NCBI GenBank assembly: GCA_040754395.1
Contig: JBFMCL010000017.1
Coordinates: 1-64,000 of the forward strand
Origin: Nitrospirota bacterium
GTDB taxonomy: Bacteria; Nitrospirota; Thermodesulfovibrionia; Thermodesulfovibrionales; SM23-35
DNA length: 64,000 nucleotides
Reading direction: 5' to 3'
In this document: in pieces, positions 49,807 through 58,776 of the stretch
Position numbering within the stretch: position 1 is the stretch's first letter
Layout of the letters: each line of letters opens with the position of its first letter
Notes under the pieces: generated by a model
Database searches by the model: none
What the model was told of the DNA's origin: nothing
What the model saw: the letters and a program-made list of their open reading frames with translations, nothing else
Translations under genes and position numbers: made by a program

Positions 49807-50396
49807 TCCCGCTGTCCAACTTTCCGTTCCGTGCCTTTCATGAGCCGCTGCAGATTATCCCTGTGCCGGACGAGGATAATCACTGCAATGGATATCGCGA
49901 TGATGAGTTTTTCTCTTTCTCCCGGGTACATAAGCAGGAAAGTGAAAGGCAGAATTCCTAGAGAAACGATTGCCCCCAAGGACGAATACTTTGTCAGAAA
50001 TACGACCGTAAGCCATAATACGAGAGTCAGGAGCGCAGCGACCGGAGCATATACAAGCAGAACTCCGATGCTTGTGGCCACTCCCTTGCCTCCCCTGAAT
50101 CCCAGAAAAACCGAGAAATTATGTCCCAGGATTGCAGAGATGCCGATGAGGCCTTCAATGCCTGACTCAACCTCAAAAAGCCTTCCGATTACGACCGCCA
50201 TGGTTCCCTTAAGGATGTCTCCAATCAGGGTCAGGGCAGCAGGCCATTTTCCGAGCGACCTCAATACATTTGTCGCACCGATATTGCCGCTCCCGACCTT
50301 CTTGAGATTAACTCCTTTCAGCTTTGCTATTATTATACCAAAGGGGATAGAGCCGAGGAGGAAACCGGCGATTAACAGGAGAAAAATCTTCAACAC
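49803..50396 (-). CDS. plsY: Acyl-phosphate glycerol-3-phosphate acyltransferase PlsY
   Basis: Integral membrane enzyme making lysophosphatidic acid from acyl-phosphate and glycerol 3-phosphate, the first step of phospholipid synthesis. The 197-residue product shows the three PlsY motifs: GSIPFGIIIAKLKGVNLKKVGSGNIGATNVLR, LGHNFSVFLGFRGGKGVATSIGV and a C-terminal basic loop (VRHRDNLQRLMKGTERK). It follows pgsA by 10 bases. Confidence 0.95.
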   Translation of the reverse strand: MLKIFLLLIAGFLLGSIPFGIIIAKLKGVNLKKVGSGNIGATNVLRSLGKWPAALTLIGDILKGTMAVVIGRLFEVESGIEGLIGISAILGHNFSVFLGFRGGKGVATSIGVLLVYAPVAALLTLVLWLTVVFLTKYSSLGAIVSLGILPFTFLLMYPGEREKLIIAISIAVIILVRHRDNLQRLMKGTERKVGQRE

Positions 50397-50406
50397 AGAG
50401 GGGGCC

Positions 50407-50940
50407 TCATATCTTTTTCCCGAAAGATATTGTGTAGCGGATTCCCGAAATTATTGACAGAATCAGCGCTGCCCAGATCAGGACGATCCCGATATCATAG
50501 AGGTCTATCCCAAAGAGACTATTCTTCAGTATGAGGCAGAGTATGGCAATGATCTGCAGGGTTGTCTTTATTTTCCCCCCGACCTCTGCGGGGATTACTA
50601 TATCCTTTGAAAGAGCAACCGCCCTGAGTCCTGTAACAAGAAATTCTCTCACTATGATTATGATCGCTATCCATGCAGGCAGTCTCTCCATGTCGACCAG
50701 AACGATAAGCGCAGATATCACCAGGAATTTATCTGCAATAGGATCCAGAATAATGCCGAATTTCGTGATATCGCCGGAACGTCTTGCAAGATACCCGTCA
50801 AGAAAGTCTGTCAACGAGGCGATGCCAAAAATGAATGCTCCGAACACAGGATGCGGGTAAACGGTGAATACGAAAACCGGAATAAGGACAATCCTGCTGA
50901 GTGTGAGTAAGGTCGGGAGATTAAGTCTGAGAGTACTCAT
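50407..50940 (-). CDS. pgsA: CDP-diacylglycerol-glycerol-3-phosphate phosphatidyltransferase PgsA
   Basis: It makes phosphatidylglycerol phosphate. The 177-residue polytopic protein carries the complete CDP-alcohol phosphotransferase motif DGYLARRSGDITKFGIILDPIAD. It begins LNLPTLLTLSRIVLIPVFVF. ATG 50940 follows AAGGATA. The start lies within the last codons of the upstream kdsC, overlapping by 20 bases. Confidence 0.95.
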   Translation of the reverse strand: MSTLRLNLPTLLTLSRIVLIPVFVFTVYPHPVFGAFIFGIASLTDFLDGYLARRSGDITKFGIILDPIADKFLVISALIVLVDMERLPAWIAIIIIVREFLVTGLRAVALSKDIVIPAEVGGKIKTTLQIIAILCLILKNSLFGIDLYDIGIVLIWAALILSIISGIRYTISFGKKI

Positions 50941-51463
50941 CAAAAATATCCTTCCATAGTCCTTTTGCTTTGATGAGTAAATCGCATACCTCTCTGACAG
51001 CACCCCTGCCGCCCCGGTTCCTGGTTACCATCTTTACGAAGGGCTTTACCTCAACGTCGGCATCTGCAACAGCAATAGGAAGTCCGCTCAGTTTCAATAC
51101 AGGGATGTCGACAATATCATCCCCGATATATGCTATCTCGCTGTCTCTGACGGAATATTTTTCGGCGATTATTCGGTACGCAACTCTCTTGTCGAAAGAT
51201 CTCTGGAAAACGTCCTGCACGCCGAGTTCCGCTGCCCTTCGTTCAACGACGGTTGAGTATCTGCCGGTTATCAATGCCACTTTCACGCCGGCTTTCTGGA
51301 GCATCCTTATTCCATGCCCGTCGCGTACATAGAATGCTTTATACTCGTTGTCGCTGTTGTCAAGGATAATGCTTCCGTCAGTGAGCACACCATCCACATC
51401 CAGGATGAGTAATCTGATTTTTACTGCGGTTTCGATGAGCTCCTTCTCTGAGATATATGCCAT
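50921..51463 (-). CDS. kdsC: 3-deoxy-D-manno-octulosonate 8-phosphate phosphatase (KdsC-type HAD)
   Basis: The 180-residue HAD phosphatase shows LLILDVDGVLTDGSI (nucleophile Asp), VRDGHGIRMLQKAGVKVALITGR, and AYIGDDIVDIPVLKLSGLPIAVADA, the KdsC pattern. It releases KDO for lipopolysaccharide core synthesis, implying an LPS-bearing outer membrane. It is the first gene of the kdsC-pgsA-plsY-TPR-DUF4388 unit. No kdsA or kdsB is adjacent. Confidence 0.92.
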   Translation of the reverse strand: MAYISEKELIETAVKIRLLILDVDGVLTDGSIILDNSDNEYKAFYVRDGHGIRMLQKAGVKVALITGRYSTVVERRAAELGVQDVFQRSFDKRVAYRIIAEKYSVRDSEIAYIGDDIVDIPVLKLSGLPIAVADADVEVKPFVKMVTRNRGGRGAVREVCDLLIKAKGLWKDIFDEYSQT

Positions 51464-51836
51464 TTTTCGTCTATGTATAAAAAGTGCCGGACTTCATATC
51501 CCCTGCAGCCGGCGAGGGGGAATTCTGTATTCGAGAGTATGATGCGCAACACAAAAAGTATATCAAAGAAAGGAAGAAAAGTCATTTTCGTCTCATATGT
51601 ATCTGAACGAGTTCAGAGTCAACAGGTGTATATGCACGAAATCGCACTGCTGCTCCCATGTTCTTTTGTGTTTGTATCTTGTGTAAAACGGGGGTTAAAT
51701 GGTCAGAAACAGAAGGACATGTCGTGCGCGGGGATTTTCAGCGAATGCCGCTGTGCACTGCCTGCAGGGTCTTAAAAAAAAGGGGTGGCGCATTGTGTGT
51801 ACAAAGATTTCTGTACTAATTCCATCCCGCATTTTC
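51464..51836. other. Intergenic region without a recognised gene
   Basis: This stretch of 373 bases lies between the start of kdsC and the end of the four-helix-bundle gene, both on the minus strand. It must hold the promoter for the kdsC unit. I found no coding frame with family character and no convincing terminator. Confidence 0.5.
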
Positions 51837-52241
51837 TCAGTTATGGCTTACCATCTGATCGACAAGTTTTTTCGTCCCGTCACAGAGCAGATCGAATATG
51901 TCATCATATTTTGTATCCAGCCTCTGGAAGGTTTCCCGCCTGATGAAATTATACTTCGAGGCAAGTTCAAGGCAGTTCTGGGCTTTAGACGCTGCCTGTG
52001 CGGCATCTGACAGCTTGCTGAGAAATATCGTCCTGTTGTCTTTCATGCGCCAGGCCTCAGCAAGACTCGTGCAGACGGATAGTGAATTTCTCCGGATCTG
52101 ATCTGTTAAGTAGAGTTTTTCTTTCGGGAAATTTTTTGATGCCTCGAAGATCTCCTCAAATATTTCTCTCGCCGTGTCAAATACAAAATGGTAGACCTCG
52201 AAATCCGGCTCTCCATTTACTCTCTTTCTCACCTGACGCAT
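51837..52241 (-). CDS. Four-helix-bundle protein (S23/TIGR02436-like)
   Basis: The 134-residue helical protein resembles the family first noted in 23S rRNA intervening sequences: FEVYHFVFDTAREIFEEIFEASKNFPKEKLYLTDQIRRNSLSVCTSLAEAWR, KLSDAAQAASKAQNCLELASKYNFI. Family members form pentameric bundles of unclear role and are often near diversity-generating or mobile loci. Here it starts 1 base after the HEAT-repeat gene with AAAGGAGGAAC upstream, so it is operon-encoded rather than inside rRNA. Confidence 0.83.
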   Translation of the reverse strand: MRQVRKRVNGEPDFEVYHFVFDTAREIFEEIFEASKNFPKEKLYLTDQIRRNSLSVCTSLAEAWRMKDNRTIFLSKLSDAAQAASKAQNCLELASKYNFIRRETFQRLDTKYDDIFDLLCDGTKKLVDQMVSHN

Positions 52242-52242
52242 T

Positions 52243-54069
52243 TTATTCTGTTCCTCCTTTTACCGTGCAATATTCGTTCACTGTGGCGATATCCGAAAAT
52301 CTTGCCTGGGTGATGCCGTATTTCCGGCCTTCTCTGTCCGTTCTGATATTCCGATGAATTTTCTCAAGCCCACTCAGCCTGGATTTGAGCAGGAACAGGG
52401 ACCGCTGAGCCACGATTGGCAACGGGTCATTGGCAAGTTCTGCAATGGATTCCATATTTTCAGGGAGCGGATAACGGGAGAAGAAATCAGCACAGGAAGC
52501 CCGGATACGCCAGTTACTGAGGGAAACAGCGTTTCTGAAAAAGGCGCTGTCCTCTTCTGTGGCGCATTTTGTCAAAGCCTTATATGCAAGCCCGGACTCC
52601 TCCGGCTGCATGGTGACCGCACAGTTGCGCAGGGCTTTCCGTGCTTCAGTTCCGCCTATGCGGCCAAGAGCCTCGAGTATGCAGCATCTGATATGCGATG
52701 AGGTTTTCTGCAGGTGTACGACGAGGGAAGGGATGCTTTCCTCGTCCCTGAATTCCCCGGCTGCCCTGATAAGCGGCTCGGCCGGGTACACAGCGAGGAT
52801 TCTCCTTAGCGCCGGCATCAGTTCCCTGAGATTTGCCTTCACAGCTACCTCTGCTGCAACAGGCGCATAGATGCCGGGATTCTCCTCTATCCATTGGAGC
52901 CACGGCAGCGCTTTCAGTATCGACCTGGAATCTGTAATCTGGGATAAGACATGAATGCGGCTGCCGGGTGGAAGATCCAGAATCTCCAGGGCAATGCAGA
53001 TGGGTGAAATCCCCAGGAACGATGAGATAACCAGCCTTGTCTCATCATCGACATCGGTGTCAATCAGAAGGGAACGCAATAATTTTTTGTGCACGCGGAG
53101 CAAAGGATTCAATACATATCGGTACGAAACCGGTATCCTGATATACAGGTCAAGGACAGCAGGAACGATCCCGGGATCCTTGATTTTGAGAAGCGCATGT
53201 ACGATGCACTCCAGATGGTCGATATGGTCATGCTTCTCCAAAGCGGTTTTAAGACAGGCCACCGGAGCGTCTTTCGGAAAGCGGGAGACAAGTTGAAACC
53301 CCCATATGCGCTGCATCCCGCGTGCGTTCAGTAAATAAGGGATAAGATCATGGCGGTTTTTCAGACAGGGGGGGAGCATCTCCTTGGCAGTCAGGGAAGA
53401 TTCAAGAGTCGCAAGTGCTTTTTTATCGTCCGGGCCTGGTCCCAGCGCAAGGATGCACTGTGCCGCAGAGAGGCGCATTGTGACGGACGAACCATTCAGG
53501 TGCTGGATGATTGATGTCCGAAGGCCCTGCGTCCCGGAAGGTTTTTTTGCAAGGCCTTCGATGACATGGGCCATAAGCCCGAGTATTGTTTCGGTATCAG
53601 GCTGGCCATGAAATTTCACCCAGTGCCTCGACAATGCCCGAAAGGCTGTTATCCCGCCGATGCGGGCGAGTGCTTCTGCAGCCGATAGTCCTACGGCCGG
53701 GTCTGACAGCAGATGCGCAAGAGGACGAACGGCCTGAGAGGAGCGCAGGTCTCCCAATGCCTGAATGGCAGCCTTTTTCAACGGTGAATCTGATTTCAGG
53801 AAAGGTGTGATATCTGACAGCACACTGTCATTGCCCAGATGGCTGATGGTGATGATCGCCGCTTGTACTATATCGGCATCAGGATAGTGAAGCAGCGCGC
53901 GAAGCATTGTCAGCGCCCTCGGATCTTTCAGGTGATCAAGGACCTGAATTGCCTGAAGTACGGTGTCCGGATCATTGTCCTGTAAGAGACCGGAGACGAA
54001 AGAGAATGAGTGCCTGTCATTCTCGTGATGACTGACGTGTTCATAATCCGTGAAAATACTGGTTGCCAT
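52243..54069 (-). CDS. HEAT-repeat protein
   Basis: The 608-residue product from MATSIFTDYEH (54069, AAGGGG upstream) consists of HEAT/PBS-lyase-like repeats. The clearest are DNDPDTVLQAIQVLDHLKDPRALTMLRALL, ADIVQAAIITISHLGNDSVLSDITPFL, SPLKKAAIQALGDLRSSQAVRPLAHLL and SHIRCCILEALGRIGGTEARKAL. It is soluble, with no signal peptide and no catalytic motif; it is likely a scaffold or protein-binding module. In-frame starts at 54171 and 54156 would overlap the receiver gene. It lies between a stand-alone receiver and a four-helix-bundle protein behind a sigma-54 promoter. Confidence 0.85.
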   Translation of the reverse strand: MATSIFTDYEHVSHHENDRHSFSFVSGLLQDNDPDTVLQAIQVLDHLKDPRALTMLRALLHYPDADIVQAAIITISHLGNDSVLSDITPFLKSDSPLKKAAIQALGDLRSSQAVRPLAHLLSDPAVGLSAAEALARIGGITAFRALSRHWVKFHGQPDTETILGLMAHVIEGLAKKPSGTQGLRTSIIQHLNGSSVTMRLSAAQCILALGPGPDDKKALATLESSLTAKEMLPPCLKNRHDLIPYLLNARGMQRIWGFQLVSRFPKDAPVACLKTALEKHDHIDHLECIVHALLKIKDPGIVPAVLDLYIRIPVSYRYVLNPLLRVHKKLLRSLLIDTDVDDETRLVISSFLGISPICIALEILDLPPGSRIHVLSQITDSRSILKALPWLQWIEENPGIYAPVAAEVAVKANLRELMPALRRILAVYPAEPLIRAAGEFRDEESIPSLVVHLQKTSSHIRCCILEALGRIGGTEARKALRNCAVTMQPEESGLAYKALTKCATEEDSAFFRNAVSLSNWRIRASCADFFSRYPLPENMESIAELANDPLPIVAQRSLFLLKSRLSGLEKIHRNIRTDREGRKYGITQARFSDIATVNEYCTVKGGTE

Positions 54070-54152
54070 GTTTTTCCCCTTTGCTTTTTCCTTAAAAAAG
54101 ATATCGTGCCGGCTTTCCCCGGGCCGGAAATTTTCTGAAACGCGAAATTTTT

Positions 54153-54542
54153 TCATGCCTTTAAAGCGCATAATAAGACCCCCAAGCTTTTCAGGGCATC
54201 TTTAATGATGCTGGTTGAAACAGGTTTTTCAAAATAGTATGAGGCTCCGAGATTGTAGGCTTTTTTCATGACATCCTGATTGCCGTACGCAGTAATGAGG
54301 ATTGCATGGGTTTCGGGATATTGCCCCTTCACATAACTGATTATGTCCAGACCTTCCTCACCGGAAAACCCTGAAAGCCTGAGGTCTGCAATAACGGCAG
54401 CATACTCTTGTCTGTCGAGCAGGGAAAACGCTTCCTCTACTGTTTCAGCCGTATCGACTTCAATGTCCGGACACTGGAGAAGCTTTTTAAAGGCCATGAG
54501 AATGGTTGTTTCGTCGTCAACGATAAGTACGCGCCTATTCAT
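54153..54542 (-). CDS. Stand-alone response regulator receiver
   Basis: The 129-residue protein is only a receiver domain: RVLIVDDETTILMAF (acidic pair), AVIADLRLSGFSGEEG (phosphoacceptor Asp), ILITAYGN and YYFEKPVS (switch Thr and Lys). There is no output domain, so it signals by protein contact, plausibly with the HEAT-repeat protein encoded next. It is the first gene of the operon driven by the predicted sigma-54 promoter at 54605-54620. Confidence 0.92.
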   Translation of the reverse strand: MNRRVLIVDDETTILMAFKKLLQCPDIEVDTAETVEEAFSLLDRQEYAAVIADLRLSGFSGEEGLDIISYVKGQYPETHAILITAYGNQDVMKKAYNLGASYYFEKPVSTSIIKDALKSLGVLLCALKA

Positions 54543-54604
54543 TTGTTCCCCTATTCAATGAGCAGTCACCAGATTGTATCTTTTCCCTGTATGGACATGA
54601 TAAA

Positions 54605-54620
54605 AGCAAGATGAATGCCA
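54605..54620 (-). promoter_or_regulatory. Sigma-54 (-24/-12) promoter of the receiver-HEAT-bundle operon
   Basis: On the minus strand the sequence reads TGGCATTCATCTTGCT. The GG and GC dinucleotides are exactly 10 bases apart, and it matches TGGCAC-N5-TTGCW except for one position of the -24 block. A T-run follows the -12. The receiver gene starts 63 bases downstream. Confidence 0.75.
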
Positions 54621-54682
54621 GAGGGGGCGAGCGCTTAACCGGCTGGGAAATAATGATATTTTATGCAGAACCCGAAGGGAAG

Positions 54683-54719
54683 ATTCTCATTCCCGGCAAG
54701 CGATTCTCAAAGTGAGAAT
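54683..54719. promoter_or_regulatory. Palindromic upstream activating sequence (putative enhancer)
   Basis: ATTCTCA (54703-54709), AAG, TGAGAAT (54713-54719) form a palindrome. A further ATTCTCA half-site lies exactly 20 bases away (54683-54689), two helical turns. It sits about 65-115 bases upstream of the sigma-54 promoter, the usual enhancer distance for NtrC-type activators, and close to the 3' end of such an activator gene. Confidence 0.6.
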
Positions 54720-54801
54720 TGTCCCGTGGGAAAACACGAAACCCGGTGCATTTCATCGGCATCCGGGACTGTCTTCCTGCCGGGATAATCGCGACAGAAT
54801 T

Positions 54802-56118
54802 TTATGGATGGAATTTTTTCAGTTTCCTGTAAAGCGTGGCCCTTGAAATTCCCAGCGCTTCTGCCGCTTTGCGTGTATCGCCGCTGAACCGCTTAATTAC
54901 TGTTTTGATATGTTCCTCTTCGATGTTTTCCAGATTGTTCACTTGCGGAATACTTTCGGCGTGGACAGACGGGAAATCGAGGCCGGAAAAGTGCTCGGCA
55001 GTCATGGCGTTGCCATGCGCAAGCAGCTGCGCCCTTTCGAGTACATTTCTCAGTTCCCGGATATTGCCGGGCCATGAGTAGTTTTTCAGCAGTTGCATTG
55101 CATCCGGAGAGATGTCAGTGTTGGCCGATCCCATTGCGCTTAAAAGGTGCCGGATAAGTCCGGTAATGTCCTCTCTGCGCTGCCGCAGAGGAGGAATGAC
55201 GATCGGAATGACATTGATGCGGAAATACAGATCCTTCCGAAATCTGCCCTGATGCGTCTCTTCCAGGAGGTCACGGTTTGTTGCACAGATGAGCCTGAAG
55301 TCGCTTTTCCGCATTTTTACTTCCCCCAGCCTCCGGTACTGTTTTTCCTCGATAACCTTCAGAAATTGCGCCTGCACCCCGATATCCATGTCGCTGATCT
55401 CGTCAAGAAATAGAGTGCCCCCATCAGCGACCTCGATAAGGCCCTGTCTTTCCTGCACTGCGGAAGTGAACGCACCTCTTGCGTGACCGAAGAGCTCGCT
55501 GGCAAGCAGGTCACCTTTGAGGTTTGAACAGTTCAGTTCAACAAAGGGCGCGGGATTCCTGGCGCTGTTTTCATGGAGCCATCTCGCCAGTACACCCTTG
55601 CCTGAGCCGGTTTCGCCGAGCAGCAGCACAGGGGAATCATTTTTCGACGCAAGCGAGGCAAGATCAAGCACCTTTTTCATTTCGGAACTTTCACCGAAAT
55701 ACGCCTGCTCTTTCCTCTCGAGTTTCTGGTTCGTGAGATGCTTTCTTCTGAGCGTACCGAGTTCGAGACTTTTTCGCAGGAAAACATCGAGATCTTCCAT
55801 ATTGACCGGCTTGGTCAGAAAGTTGTCAGCACCGCGTTTCACGGCTTCTACTGCCACAGGGATATCCCCGAATCCGGTGATTATTATTATCGGTATGTCA
55901 GGATGTCCTTCCCTCAACTCAAGTATCCAGTCCAGACCACTGCCGTCAGGCAGGTACATATCAAGCAGGATTGCATCAAAACGCTGGGTTATTATTGCCT
56001 CCTTTGCTTCCGCAAGGAGAGAGGCTCCATGCACTGCATACCCTGACTTTGTCAGATATTTCCTGAAGCCGAACTGTGTTCCTTCGTCATCATCAATTAA
56101 GAGGATTTTCGGTTTCAT
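54802..56118 (-). CDS. NtrC/AtoC-type sigma-54-dependent response regulator
   Basis: The 438-residue activator has a receiver (1-120, Asp53 in [12 protein letters not shown]). A sigma-54 AAA+ domain (140-370) has Walker A GETGSGKG (168-175), GAFTSA at 215-220 in place of the usual GAFTGA, and Walker B TLFLDEI. A Fis-type helix-turn-helix ends it ([22 protein letters not shown]). The start at 56118 lies 11 bases after the stop of the upstream kinase gene, forming a two-component pair. A longer frame to 56163 is unlikely. Confidence 0.93.
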   Translation of the reverse strand: MKPKILLIDDDEGTQFGFRKYLTKSGYAVHGASLLAEAKEAIITQRFDAILLDMYLPDGSGLDWILELREGHPDIPIIIITGFGDIPVAVEAVKRGADNFLTKPVNMEDLDVFLRKSLELGTLRRKHLTNQKLERKEQAYFGESSEMKKVLDLASLASKNDSPVLLLGETGSGKGVLARWLHENSARNPAPFVELNCSNLKGDLLASELFGHARGAFTSAVQERQGLIEVADGGTLFLDEISDMDIGVQAQFLKVIEEKQYRRLGEVKMRKSDFRLICATNRDLLEETHQGRFRKDLYFRINVIPIVIPPLRQRREDITGLIRHLLSAMGSANTDISPDAMQLLKNYSWPGNIRELRNVLERAQLLAHGNAMTAEHFSGLDFPSVHAESIPQVNNLENIEEEHIKTVIKRFSGDTRKAAEALGISRATLYRKLKKFHP

Positions 56119-56129
56119 ACCCTGCCTTT

Positions 56130-58619
56130 CTACAGAATCGGGAGAATGATTTCCACTGTACACCCCCGCAGCGGACTGTTATTGCGTATTATGACATCTC
56201 CGCCATGAGCCTGGATAGTGTTTTTCACTATGCTCAGTCCCAGGCCGTTTCCCCTCTTCCGTGTGGTAAAAAACGGTTCAAATACCTTCAGAAAATTTTC
56301 CTGAGGAATTCCATGCCCTTCATCTGCCACGCATATCCTCGCGTTTTTTCCCTTCGTCTGCGAGACCATGAAACGTATTTCGCTTCCCTCCGGACTGTGC
56401 TGGGCGGCATTCTCCAGCAGATTAAGAAAAACCTGCTGAAGCCTGGACCTATCTGCCATTACCTGGAAACTGTCGGCTTGATCAGGCAGAATTAAACTCA
56501 CCTTATGCGTCCGCGACAAGGGCGACTGCTTCCATAAATCAACAGTCGAGGCACATAGGGAAATCAGAGAATCCCTGTGCAGGTTTGACGGCTGTATCGG
56601 TTTCCCGAGGTCGAGGAGATCTCCCATCAACCGTGAAAGCCTGTCAACCTGTGTCCGGATATGTTCCAGATATGGCTTGTATTCAGGATTGTTCCCGATG
56701 TCCTGAAAGAGCGCTTCGGTAATTGCCAGGATGGCATTCAGGGGGTTTCGGACTTCATGGGCTACGCCCGCAGCCATCTGACCGAGGAGCTTGATTCTGT
56801 CCAGCTGCCGCAACTGCGTCTCCATGACATTCCGTTCAAACTCATAGGCGATATATCGTGTAAAAATCTCTATCAGGCGGATTTCATCCTCGCTGAAAGT
56901 CCGTTCTTCATAATCCATGGCAGAGAATGCCCCAACCGGCTTGCCGCTGATATTTCGTATGGGGACTGCAATGGAAGACCTGAACCCGTATTGAGAAAGC
57001 AGCATGTTTTCCGGAAACAGCTGGTGCAGAGGGCCTTTTATCTGGCACGGCGCATTCTGCTCGTATGCCCGGCTGCAGGGAGAATACTCAAGAGGGATTC
57101 TTTCGTTATGGATAAAATTGCCGCCGGTGATGCGCGCGATGATCCTCACCTGGTCTTCCTCGATGTGTTCAACCGCGGCATATGGGGTTTTCAGGAGTTT
57201 GGAGAGATTGAACACCACCTGTTCGCAGACTGCTTCGTAGGAACCGCGGACAGTTGTGGCGATGTTGTATACTGACTGCAGCGTTTCAAGACTCTGTACC
57301 AGTTTCTCTTCAGCCACCTTGCGCTTTGTCATGTCGAGGATGGATATGATACTTTGTTTTGTCCCCGGAATCAGGTCCGCGGTAATCGAGACTTTTTTGA
57401 CAGTTCCCTGTTTGCCGATCAGCCTCGCTTCGTATGTCCTTGGAACCGCATCAGGACTGATTCTTCTGATGCGGTGATAACTCCTTAATCTTTCCAGGTC
57501 TTCCTCTGCGATGAACTCATCCCATTTTTTCCTGCCGATGATCTCCTCCCTGGAATATCCGAGCACTTTCTCACATTCCATGTTCACCATCGGTATCGAC
57601 ATGTCTTCATCCACAATAATTGTTGTGGTGCCTGTAGTTTCAAAAATCGTCCTGTACAAGTCCTGGGATTCCTTGAGTGCTTTCTCAGCCATCTTGCGTT
57701 CGGTGATGTCTTCGATGACGCCATCGATCCATTTCATCCTTCTGTTTTCGTCATATTGAGCTTTTGCGGTTACGGAAGCCCAGATAGGCGTCCCGTCTTT
57801 TCTCAGGAGCTTGATTTCCTCATTGTGCACATGCCCCTGTCGCAGGATTTTTGCGACAAATGCTTTTCTGTCTTCAGGGTTCTGATAGAGTTCTGCAACA
57901 GACATGTTGAGAAGCTCTTCCATCGAATCATAGCCGAACATTTTCACCATGGCGTGATTCACCTGAAGAAACCGGCCATATGCTTCAAGAGTGTTTCTGT
58001 AGATTCCCATGTTGATGTTTTCGACCAGAGACCGGTATTTTTCTTCTGACGCGATCAGCTCCTTTTCTGTCCTGTTACGGTGAATTGCGATTGCGTACAG
58101 GGAGGCAAGACGTTCGGTAACCGCAAGCTCTTTTCCTGTATAATCGTGGCCTGCATTGGCCAGAGAAATTTGCCCAAGAAGCTTCCCCTGAATCATTGCT
58201 GGCACCGAGAGAAAACGGTGTATCCGGATATGTCCCTGCGGTATCCCCGATGACCGGGGGTCGTCAGCCGGGGAATTGGTTATGATCGGTTGACGGTTGT
58301 TCAGCACCCATCCCCACAGTCCCCTGAAATCCCTGAAGACGGTATCCTTGTCTTTTACCCGGCACTCATCCCAGATTTCACGTATCATGGTCGGAATGAC
58401 AAGATGCGCGGTTTCAGGATCAATATACCCAACGAAACCGAACTCGCTGCCTGTGAGATCCTTTGCATGTGCAAGGACGAGATCAGATATGTCTTCTATT
58501 GCTGCGGCAGAAAGAAGACTGCTTGACAGGTCTGCTACAGCGGCATTGACCTTCGCTCCCCAGTCTGTTTTTGTCTCCTTTTTCCGGTGTTCCGTGTCCG
58601 GCTTTTTCGTTGTCTTCAT
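56130..58619 (-). CDS. GAF/PAS sensor histidine kinase
   Basis: The 829-residue kinase has no transmembrane segment. Domains in order: GAF (about 30-185), two PAS domains (190-440), a second GAF (450-600), HisKA (about 612-680, phosphoacceptor in GVAHEVRNPLNAI) and HATPase (720-829; NLLENAAQHSPEGSEI, DEGHGIPQ, GNGLGLSIVKNTIQAHGG). The GAF/PAS array suggests sensing of a soluble ligand or redox state. It is paired with the NtrC-type regulator 11 bases downstream. Confidence 0.93.
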   Translation of the reverse strand: MKTTKKPDTEHRKKETKTDWGAKVNAAVADLSSSLLSAAAIEDISDLVLAHAKDLTGSEFGFVGYIDPETAHLVIPTMIREIWDECRVKDKDTVFRDFRGLWGWVLNNRQPIITNSPADDPRSSGIPQGHIRIHRFLSVPAMIQGKLLGQISLANAGHDYTGKELAVTERLASLYAIAIHRNRTEKELIASEEKYRSLVENINMGIYRNTLEAYGRFLQVNHAMVKMFGYDSMEELLNMSVAELYQNPEDRKAFVAKILRQGHVHNEEIKLLRKDGTPIWASVTAKAQYDENRRMKWIDGVIEDITERKMAEKALKESQDLYRTIFETTGTTTIIVDEDMSIPMVNMECEKVLGYSREEIIGRKKWDEFIAEEDLERLRSYHRIRRISPDAVPRTYEARLIGKQGTVKKVSITADLIPGTKQSIISILDMTKRKVAEEKLVQSLETLQSVYNIATTVRGSYEAVCEQVVFNLSKLLKTPYAAVEHIEEDQVRIIARITGGNFIHNERIPLEYSPCSRAYEQNAPCQIKGPLHQLFPENMLLSQYGFRSSIAVPIRNISGKPVGAFSAMDYEERTFSEDEIRLIEIFTRYIAYEFERNVMETQLRQLDRIKLLGQMAAGVAHEVRNPLNAILAITEALFQDIGNNPEYKPYLEHIRTQVDRLSRLMGDLLDLGKPIQPSNLHRDSLISLCASTVDLWKQSPLSRTHKVSLILPDQADSFQVMADRSRLQQVFLNLLENAAQHSPEGSEIRFMVSQTKGKNARICVADEGHGIPQENFLKVFEPFFTTRKRGNGLGLSIVKNTIQAHGGDVIIRNNSPLRGCTVEIILPIL

Positions 58620-58776
58620 CAGATAATGTAGTGCTCTCCAGAGCCAAAGTTCTTTTTTTAGCTTTTAGTTAAATAGTATCAGAATATGCAATACATCTCA
58701 ATAACCTTCTCAGGCACGTCAACTGAGTCAATATAGTGATATAATTAGCCTAAATAATAGACTGCAGGAGGAGGAA

